NCBI GenBank assembly: GCA_900752785.1
Contig: CAADWP010000184.1
Coordinates: 1 to 14,515 of the forward strand
DNA: 14,515 nucleotides
Source: an uncultured Ruminococcus sp.
Lineage (GTDB): Bacteria > Bacillota > Clostridia > Oscillospirales > Ruminococcaceae
Direction of reading: 5' to 3'
Shown: in pieces, positions 6,716 through 11,639 of the stretch
How the letters are laid out: every line of letters begins with the position of its first letter
Numbering within the stretch: the first letter of the stretch is position 1
Notes under the pieces: generated by a model
Database searches by the model: none
What the model was told of the DNA's origin: nothing
What the model saw: the letters and a program-made list of their open reading frames with translations, nothing else
Translations under genes and position numbers: made by a program

Positions 6716-7360
6716 ATGAGAACAAAAAGAAAACGCTGCATTGCGGCGAGCCTTATAATGGTCAGCCTGTTAACAAGCTGTTCGGTAAAAAAACCGTCTT
6801 CTCCGAATATACCTAACGCTTCGGACAACAGCAGCAACACGTCCGACGTTACGGAAAACAGTACCGCCGCCGCTTCTAAAAGCGGTTATGAAAATTCTCC
6901 GAATTTAAATTTTGATAATGCTATAATTAATGTTCCCGAAGTTTCGGAAATCAAGGTAGTCGACTTTGAAAGAAAGGATTGGACAAAAACCGAGCTGCTC
7001 AACAGTGTTGTTGAATGTGCAAACAAATTTGCCGATGTGTATGATATAGACCATATTAATACCTCGGATTTAGAAATTCTTTATCTTGATGAAATCGAGG
7101 ACTGCGGTCACGGAGAAATGGTCGGACGTAATCTGACCCAAGTTTATAACAAAAACAAAGAAAATGGATTGTCCGTAGGGTATAATCATTTTTCCTGTTT
7201 TTTTAGAGCTCGATTAGAAACGGCAGACATTTCTTCGTTGGGAGCTTATACTTATTTTACTCCCGATAGCGATAAATCAATTTATAATGAAGCAACGAAA
7301 TTGGCAAGCAAAGTAACTTCTGATTATAAAGCTTTTTTTATAACCCCGACCTTGAAATGA
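6716..7360 (+). CDS. Lipoprotein, N-terminal part of a probably frameshifted gene
   Basis: The frame encodes 214 residues from ATG 6716, with AAAGGA seven bases upstream. It opens with a basic lipoprotein signal (MRTKRKRCIAASLIMVSLLT then SC), lipobox LTSC and modified Cys22, then a Ser/Asn/Thr-rich linker to about residue 60 and a globular part of no family I know. The reading ends in AFFITPTLK-stop, just after a T7 run (7333-7339). Reading on with one extra base at the T-run gives AFFYNPDLEMIPFQYVVDD, joining smoothly to the next frame (7357-7851) and making one lipoprotein of about 382 residues. A frameshift, a sequencing error or slippage are all possible. A lipoprotein ahead of a LanFEG-like transporter could act as an immunity or capture protein; this is inference from position. 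Confidence 0.7.
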   Translation: MRTKRKRCIAASLIMVSLLTSCSVKKPSSPNIPNASDNSSNTSDVTENSTAAASKSGYENSPNLNFDNAIINVPEVSEIKVVDFERKDWTKTELLNSVVECANKFADVYDIDHINTSDLEILYLDEIEDCGHGEMVGRNLTQVYNKNKENGLSVGYNHFSCFFRARLETADISSLGAYTYFTPDSDKSIYNEATKLASKVTSDYKAFFITPTLK

Positions 7361-7851
7361 TACCGTTCCAGTACGTTGTCGATGATAATAAAAAAAATTT
7401 CAGATATGCAGTTCAATATAACGGATTACTCTTAAATCCGGAAGTTTATAATTCTGTAGATCGAGACGATACGCAGGCATACGGAGTACCAAATTACGGT
7501 ACAATAATTGCCGATAACAACGACGACCCTCTTCTGCTGCAATCCTATTACAATTGGAAAGTAAAGGAAAAGGAAACATATACCGAATGGCTTTCTTTTG
7601 AAGAAGCCCGCGATATAGTTGATGAGAAAATTTCAAAAAACGCCCGATTTAATGTTTCAAGAGTTGACCTGATGTACAGCATGAAAGAAGTCAGAGACGG
7701 TTCGGAAGAAGGTTATGCGCTTAGCTTCAGCGGCGATCCGAGTTGGATATTTACCGTGAACAGCACCGGTTTAGGCGAATATCCGAGATTGGCTTTTTTG
7801 GTCAACGCAGTTACGGGAGAATTTTCAGCTTATAGTGTTTCTACAATTTAA
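7357..7851 (+). CDS. C-terminal part of the split lipoprotein (frameshifted continuation)
   Basis: The open frame of 164 residues could begin at ATG 7357, overlapping the preceding stop as ATGA, but there is no ribosome binding site (the upstream bases are AACCCCGACCTTGAA) and no signal peptide. Extending the same frame upstream gives SFFYNPDLE before ATG 7357, protein-like sequence that would be lost if this ATG were the real start. I therefore read it as the second half of the lipoprotein at 6716. The frame is well kept (FEEARDIVDEKI, then YALSFSGDPSWIFTVNSTGL), so any shift is recent, tolerated or an error. Translational coupling at ATGA is the alternative. The tail FLVNAVTGEFSAYS recalls the end of PepSY-like repeats, a weak likeness only. 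The first permease gene follows after 26 bp. Confidence 0.6.
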   Translation: MIPFQYVVDDNKKNFRYAVQYNGLLLNPEVYNSVDRDDTQAYGVPNYGTIIADNNDDPLLLQSYYNWKVKEKETYTEWLSFEEARDIVDEKISKNARFNVSRVDLMYSMKEVRDGSEEGYALSFSGDPSWIFTVNSTGLGEYPRLAFLVNAVTGEFSAYSVSTI

Positions 7852-7877
7852 ACTAATAAAAATATGAGGATCTGCTA

Positions 7878-8741
7878 ATGAATATGTTTATTGTTGATTT
7901 AAAAAAATATATAGCTTCATCAAAATTTTTTATCGGTATAATTATTATGGTGTTGCTGTGCCTGCTTGCAAACGCTCCGCTGGTTTCGGCAAGAGATCCG
8001 CTTTCCGTAATGGATGAGATCGTAAGAATGAGAAAGGATGTCTGGCTCGATCAGGGGACGCAGTTTTGCTTTGAAAACATTTGGTTTAACTTTGATAATT
8101 CGTTATGGTATGTGATCGTATTGCCTATTATAGCGGCGTTTCCTATCGTCTACACTTTCAGCGACGAATGGTTCGGCGACAATTATATTATGACATTGTC
8201 AAGATGCGGTTACGGAAAGTATACGTTTTCAAAGTGCGCGTCGGCGTTTGCAACTGGTTTCCTTACAGCCGCCTGCGGCATTGCAGTATTCGGAATAATA
8301 ACCGCAGGCGTTTTTCCGTCTTTAAGTGATTTCGGCGACGGTGAGAAATTGCTTTACGATCATGCATACAACTCTTTTTGGCATTCAATGTTGGCGAAAG
8401 CGGTCAATCATGCTCTTGTCTGCGGAATATACGCTTGTGCGGCTGTTCTTGTGTGCCTTATACTTAAAGATAAATTTTTTACCCTGAGCATTTTTATGGT
8501 TATTAATTATTTTTCCAAAAAGCTTGAGATAAAATATATGCTTACAAAAGATATGTCCGTTGAAAAGAATCGAGCGTTAAGAGCGCTGTTCCCAAGCTGT
8601 CAGACTTCGCTGCATTATGAGATACCTAATAATATACATATTTCTTTTTATTGGTACGCTCTGTTTACAGCGGTTTTCTGCACGATTATAGGTGTGCTTT
8701 CTTACTTTATTATTAGGAGGCGATATAAATATGCTGCATAA
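7878..8741 (+). CDS. ABC-2-like transporter permease subunit 1
   Basis: This 287-residue membrane protein has about six hydrophobic segments (near 17-37, 76-93, 122-146, 177-197, 199-212 and 257-279) and a large loop between the first two, the ABC-2 permease plan. Between segments 2 and 3, DEWFGDNYIMTLSRCGYGKY (96-115) is matched in the same place in the next gene (SGYFSMIRNGRLSWYWGEVL), so the two permeases look like diverged paralogues. GAGGA lies seven bases before the ATG. Its stop overlaps the start of the next gene by 11 bp, so the two are translationally coupled. Together with the ATPase at 9572 it should form one exporter; substrate unknown. No specific family is recognised beyond ABC-2-like. 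Confidence 0.75.
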   Translation: MNMFIVDLKKYIASSKFFIGIIIMVLLCLLANAPLVSARDPLSVMDEIVRMRKDVWLDQGTQFCFENIWFNFDNSLWYVIVLPIIAAFPIVYTFSDEWFGDNYIMTLSRCGYGKYTFSKCASAFATGFLTAACGIAVFGIITAGVFPSLSDFGDGEKLLYDHAYNSFWHSMLAKAVNHALVCGIYACAAVLVCLILKDKFFTLSIFMVINYFSKKLEIKYMLTKDMSVEKNRALRALFPSCQTSLHYEIPNNIHISFYWYALFTAVFCTIIGVLSYFIIRRRYKYAA

Positions 8742-9579
8742 AACAATGGCTATAGTCAGAAACGAGTTTGCCTCCCTGAGCCGCAAGCCAAAGCTGTTCC
8801 TTATAATCGTATCAATAGTATTTATGATCGACAGTGTCGCAAAGCCGATGAAAGATCTGAGCCTTGAGCTTGGTTATAAACTGAACATTGCTGAGCCGTT
8901 TATTTTTATTACATCAAAGGGGCTGAATATTGTCGTCATTCCTTTGATATTTGTTGCTATATTATCTGATTTTCCGTCATCGGAGCATTCGGGATATTTT
9001 TCTATGATACGAAACGGAAGACTGTCATGGTACTGGGGAGAGGTTCTTTTTTCTATTATTGTATCTGTAATTTACATTGCAATTCTGTTTTTATCCATAG
9101 CTGTTTATTGTTCAAGCAACAGCTTCATAGAAAATGTCTGGAGCGACTACACCCTTAGAGCCTATATAGACTATCCGGATGTATTTTTACATGCAACAGA
9201 GTTTCTTGATACATCGGTTTATACACAGGGGAATCCTCTTCTTGTATTGTTCAATACGCTGATATTGCTTATACTATATATTTTCATCTTAGTACAGTTA
9301 ATGCTGTTTTTCAGGATGATCGGTAAAAAATCCCTTGGCGTTATCATGTCGATAGGACTTACCTTTGTAGGTATGCCGTCTTATGCGACTACATCAAAAA
9401 TAAGATGGATATTTCCTGTTACGCACACAGCTTATAACTGGCATTTCAATGAGTTCTTCAGAGAGCCTTATTGCAGGCTGAGCACATCTTATATTTATCT
9501 TTCCGTATTAGCCGCAGGATTTATTATAACAAATATGTTTCTGGTGAAGTATTCAAAGATCGGAGCAAATTATGAATAA
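8731..9579 (+). CDS. ABC-2-like transporter permease subunit 2
   Basis: This 282-residue protein has about six membrane segments (near 21-37, 65-80, 104-126, 170-195, 200-215 and 253-272) and a long extracytoplasmic stretch between segments 3 and 4 (about 127-169). The start is ATG 8731, with AGGAGG at 8715-8720; the longer frame from 8692 is rejected because it begins upstream of that site, deep inside the previous gene. It overlaps the ATPase gene by 8 bp. The ordering of two permeases and one ATPase resembles LanE-LanG-LanF immunity transporters and BcrAB-type exporters, though there the ATPase usually comes first; here it is last. Confidence 0.75.
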   Translation: MLHKTMAIVRNEFASLSRKPKLFLIIVSIVFMIDSVAKPMKDLSLELGYKLNIAEPFIFITSKGLNIVVIPLIFVAILSDFPSSEHSGYFSMIRNGRLSWYWGEVLFSIIVSVIYIAILFLSIAVYCSSNSFIENVWSDYTLRAYIDYPDVFLHATEFLDTSVYTQGNPLLVLFNTLILLILYIFILVQLMLFFRMIGKKSLGVIMSIGLTFVGMPSYATTSKIRWIFPVTHTAYNWHFNEFFREPYCRLSTSYIYLSVLAAGFIITNMFLVKYSKIGANYE

Positions 9580-10231
9580 TATTATTACAGTTAACGAAGT
9601 CTGCCTGACAATAGGTAAGACACAGATATTAAAAAACATAAATATTTCTTTTGAAAAGGGTAAAATTCACGGACTTATCGGCAGAAACGGCAGCGGAAAA
9701 ACTATGCTCATGAAATGCATCTGCGGATTTATCCGACCTACGAATGGTACGGTTCATGTGTCGGAAAAGCAAATCGGCAAAGACTGCGATTTCCCTGAGA
9801 ATGTTGGAATTATAATTGAGACTCCGGGATTTATTCCCTATTATTCAGGATATAAGAATTTGAAGCTGCTTGCCGATCTGAACAGGAATATAGACAGTAA
9901 AAAAATCAAAGAGATAATGAATCAGGTTGGACTTGACCCAAATCTGAAACGTCATGTAAAGAAATATTCTCTGGGAATGCGTCAGAGGTTGGGACTTGCA
10001 CAGGCAATTATGGAAAATCCAGACCTACTGATTCTTGATGAACCCATGAACGGTCTTGATAAGGACGGAGTTGCTGATATGCGTAATTATCTTCTCGAAC
10101 TTAAGGAACAGGGCAAAACTATCCTGATTGCCTCCCATTCAGCTGAGGATATTGAAATTCTCTGCGATACCGTATGTGAAATGGATAAAGGCGTATTAAC
10201 GAGGATAAGGGGATTTGAATTGATCGAATAA
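9572..10231 (+). CDS. ABC transporter ATP-binding subunit, BcrA/LanF-like with E-loop
   Basis: The 219-residue protein is a complete nucleotide-binding domain that powers the two permeases from the cytoplasmic side. Motifs in order: Walker A GRNGSGKT (37-44), the position of the Q-loop as IIETPGF (81-87) with Glu83 instead of Gln, signature SLGMRQRLG (133-141), Walker B LLILDEP (152-158) with catalytic Glu157, D-loop GLD (161-163) and H-loop His189. The Glu at the Q-loop (E-loop) with the ETPGFIPYYSGYKNL context is typical of bacitracin/lantibiotic-type transporters such as BcrA and LanF, which protect a cell from membrane-active peptides. The protein is short (LanF proteins are usually ~230 or more). 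It is the last gene of the cassette; no convincing terminator follows. Confidence 0.92.
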   Translation: MNNIITVNEVCLTIGKTQILKNINISFEKGKIHGLIGRNGSGKTMLMKCICGFIRPTNGTVHVSEKQIGKDCDFPENVGIIIETPGFIPYYSGYKNLKLLADLNRNIDSKKIKEIMNQVGLDPNLKRHVKKYSLGMRQRLGLAQAIMENPDLLILDEPMNGLDKDGVADMRNYLLELKEQGKTILIASHSAEDIEILCDTVCEMDKGVLTRIRGFELIE

Positions 10232-10564
10232 TTTTTTGAAACCTCTGATAAACTCAAAAAATAGTTTTTTGTGAGCTATTGCACTTCGAGCGATTTATAG
10301 TAATTTTAAGTTATTTTTAACCACAATAAGCGGCAAACAAAGGGATGAGTATAAACTCATTTCCGAAATAGGATGCAGGCATGAAATTAAAAGCAGGCGG
10401 CAAATTTACAGTTGATCTTGCAGGAAAGACAAATGATTTTACAGTTAGCGACGGTTTCAATCATTTTGTTATAGATTAAAATTTTCTTAAATATTAATTA
10501 GCGTTTATTTTTAACGCATTAACAAAAAATTAACTCAAAAAACGGTAAAAAAACAGGATAAATT
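10232..10564. other. Gene-poor stretch after the ABC operon
   Basis: Apart from the small ORF at 10381-10479, this AT-rich stretch shows only weak structures. One is an A6/T6 hairpin with CTCA/TGAG at 10253-10275 that lacks a T-tail. Another is an inverted repeat at 10494-10522 (TTAATTAGCGTT with AACGCATTAA, a two-base bulge). TTAAC also occurs three times at 10511, 10519 and 10530. No standard gene is supported, and the expected terminator of the ABC operon is not obvious. Confidence 0.45.
10381..10479 (+). CDS. Possible 32-residue small protein or gene remnant
   Basis: ATG 10381 has AGGA seven bases upstream and opens 32 codons (MKLKAGGKFTVDLAGKTNDF then TVSDGFNHFVID) before TAA. The amino acid mix looks like real protein rather than AT-rich noise, with alternating hydrophobic residues suggesting beta strands. 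No signal peptide and no recognised family. It could be a genuine microprotein, or the C-terminal stub of a decayed gene; the in-frame stop at 10369-10371 rules out a simple longer form. Confidence 0.3.
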   Translation: MKLKAGGKFTVDLAGKTNDFTVSDGFNHFVID

Positions 10565-10597
10565 ATACGTTTGTATAGTTTTGAATACATATGTATA
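10565..10597. repeat. Tandem dyad ATAC-N4-GTATA abutting a -35 box
   Basis: Two copies of the same dyad occur, ATAC-gttt-GTATA at 10565-10577 and ATAC-atat-GTATA at 10585-10597, exactly 20 bp apart. The second includes a perfect 12-bp palindrome (10585-10596) and ends right at the -35 of the promoter 10598-10626. Two dimer sites on the same face of the helix are a typical activator arrangement. Confidence 0.6.
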
Positions 10598-10626
10598 TTG
10601 CAAGCTTTTGTGATTTGAAATATAAT
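10598..10626 (+). promoter_or_regulatory. Promoter of an orphan structured transcript
   Basis: TTGCAA (10598-10603), a 17-bp spacer and a perfect TATAAT (10621-10626). The weak -35 with adjoining dyads suggests activator dependence. Transcription should start near 10633. Confidence 0.7.
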
Positions 10627-10632
10627 ATTAGT

Positions 10633-10878
10633 AGTTAAGTGATATATTGGTATTCGGCATCAAATACCTTTCCCTCTCACGTATTTGATATTGTATATCA
10701 ATTCACTTAAATTATAGGAGCAGTTTTGTTAATAATAAAAACTTGTCTCTTTCATTTGTAATTTTTTTATGTTTTCTATTCTCAATAATTTGTTTTAACT
10801 TCAATTGCGCCGATTCGCAGTGCCAAACGGTTTATCCGTTCGGATCGGTAACCGCTCCCCTTTTTGGGGAGTTTTTTT
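10633..10878 (+). ncRNA. Candidate ~246-nt structured RNA, unknown family
   Basis: A promoter (10598-10626) and an intrinsic terminator (10855-10878) bracket about 246 nt with no credible gene. At the very 5' end a long imperfect hairpin spans 10635-10710. TTAAGTGA pairs with TCACTTAA (10703-10710), ATTGGTAT (10646-10653) pairs with ATATCAAT (10695-10702, one G-U), and ATCAAATAC (10659-10667) pairs with GTATTTGAT (10681-10689) around a pyrimidine-rich 13-nt loop. That is 25 pairs with a 3-nt bulge and a 5x5 internal loop. A U-rich single-stranded region follows, then a two-tier stem at 10810-10848 and the terminator. An AGGAG at 10716-10720 with TTG 10726 opens an 11-codon micro-ORF ending at 10761. 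It could be a regulatory RNA, a leader peptide transcript or a decayed gene. I could not match it to 6S, tmRNA, T-box or a riboswitch class. Confidence 0.5.
10855..10878 (+). terminator. Intrinsic terminator of the orphan transcript
   Basis: CTCCCC (10855-10860), a TTTTT loop, GGGGAG (10866-10871) and seven T (10872-10878). It isolates the RNA from the RHH-clpB operon, which has its own promoter 37 bp further on. Confidence 0.9.
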
Positions 10879-10915
10879 ACTTTGTGAAATTTGAGTGAAA
10901 TATTATATAATTTGC

Positions 10916-10944
10916 TTGACAAATTTATTAACCTGCATTACAAT
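10916..10944 (+). promoter_or_regulatory. Sigma-A type promoter for the RHH-clpB operon
   Basis: TTGACA (10916-10921), 17 bp, TACAAT (10939-10944); predicted start near 10951. No CIRCE element (TTAGCACTC/GAGTGCTAA) and no CtsR heptamer repeat (GGTCAAA) is visible between 10880 and 10985. Confidence 0.85.
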
Positions 10945-10971
10945 ATAATTAATCCGATAAGCGATATAATT
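10943..10971. repeat. Direct repeat ATATAATT flanking the clpB operon start site
   Basis: ATATAATT occurs at 10943-10950 (overlapping the -10) and 10964-10971, 21 bp apart, on both sides of the predicted transcription start. A repressor bound here would block initiation; the RHH protein encoded just downstream is a natural candidate. AT-rich 8-mers recur by chance, so support is modest. Confidence 0.35.
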
Positions 10972-10985
10972 GAAAGGATGAAACA

Positions 10986-11627
10986 ATGAATAAAAGCGTT
11001 TACAGTCTCGTCCTCATGGACGAGGTCATAAAAGCAGTCGATAGGGAAGCATATAAGCAAGGCACAAGCCGATCAAACCTTATCAATCAGATCCTTGCAG
11101 ACCATCTCTCCTGCGAAACACCCGAAATGCATATGCGCAGTATATTTGACTGCCTTTCGGGACTTATGGGAGAATGCTTCCGAGTTCAGGAACGGCGTTC
11201 GGCTTCCCTGCTGACCATGCGTACCGCACTCGATTACAAGTATCGGCCAACTATTAGTTATAAGGTGGAGCTGGATCGTTCTCCCCAAAAATTTATAGGC
11301 ACTCTCTGTGTCAGCATAAGAACGCAGAGCGCAAAGCTTTTTGAAATGTTTGACAACTTTTTCCTTTACTGGACAGCCATGGAATCAGAACGGCTTGGGC
11401 AGCTCGGCTTTAAGGAATGTATATGTGAGCTGACACCCGTTACTTTTGTAAGAAAGCTTCTGAACACTGGGCTGGACGACGCACAAACCGCTGAAGCAAT
11501 AAGCTGTTATCTGGACGGTCTCAACAGAGCGTTACAGACATATTTTGCAGACCCCGCATGCCTCAGAGATTATTCTCCGTGGTTAGAGGCACAATATAAA
11601 TCCATGCTTGAAAAATATATTATATAG
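10986..11627 (+). CDS. Ribbon-helix-helix domain protein, putative clpB operon regulator
   Basis: A 213-residue cytoplasmic protein. Residues 1-43 (VYSLVLMDEVIKAVDREAYK then QGTSRSNLINQILADHL) have the pattern of a CopG/Arc-type ribbon-helix-helix DNA-binding domain: a short beta strand, a helix, a TSRS turn and a second helix. The remaining ~170 residues, with segments such as KFIGTLCVSIRTQSAKLFEM and many aromatic and charged residues, do not match a domain I know and could be a sensor or oligomerisation part. ATG 10986 has AAAGGA eight bases upstream. Its stop overlaps the AGGAGG of clpB, with 12 bp between the genes, so the two are co-transcribed and probably coupled. An autoregulated heat-shock or stress regulator is a reasonable inference, not shown. 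Confidence 0.7.
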   Translation: MNKSVYSLVLMDEVIKAVDREAYKQGTSRSNLINQILADHLSCETPEMHMRSIFDCLSGLMGECFRVQERRSASLLTMRTALDYKYRPTISYKVELDRSPQKFIGTLCVSIRTQSAKLFEMFDNFFLYWTAMESERLGQLGFKECICELTPVTFVRKLLNTGLDDAQTAEAISCYLDGLNRALQTYFADPACLRDYSPWLEAQYKSMLEKYII

Positions 11628-11639
11628 GAGGAAACGATT

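Noticed and set aside
10253..10275. Hairpin CTCA-A6/T6-TGAG as terminator of the ABC operon
   Set aside because: The stem is nearly all A-T, has a bulge, and no T-run follows the stem.
10743..10898. Open frame with a signal-peptide-like hydrophobic stretch (TTG start, SLSFVIFLCFLFSIICF)
   Set aside because: The start lies 22 bases from the AGGAG, the hydrophobicity follows from a T-rich stretch, and the frame runs through a clear intrinsic terminator.
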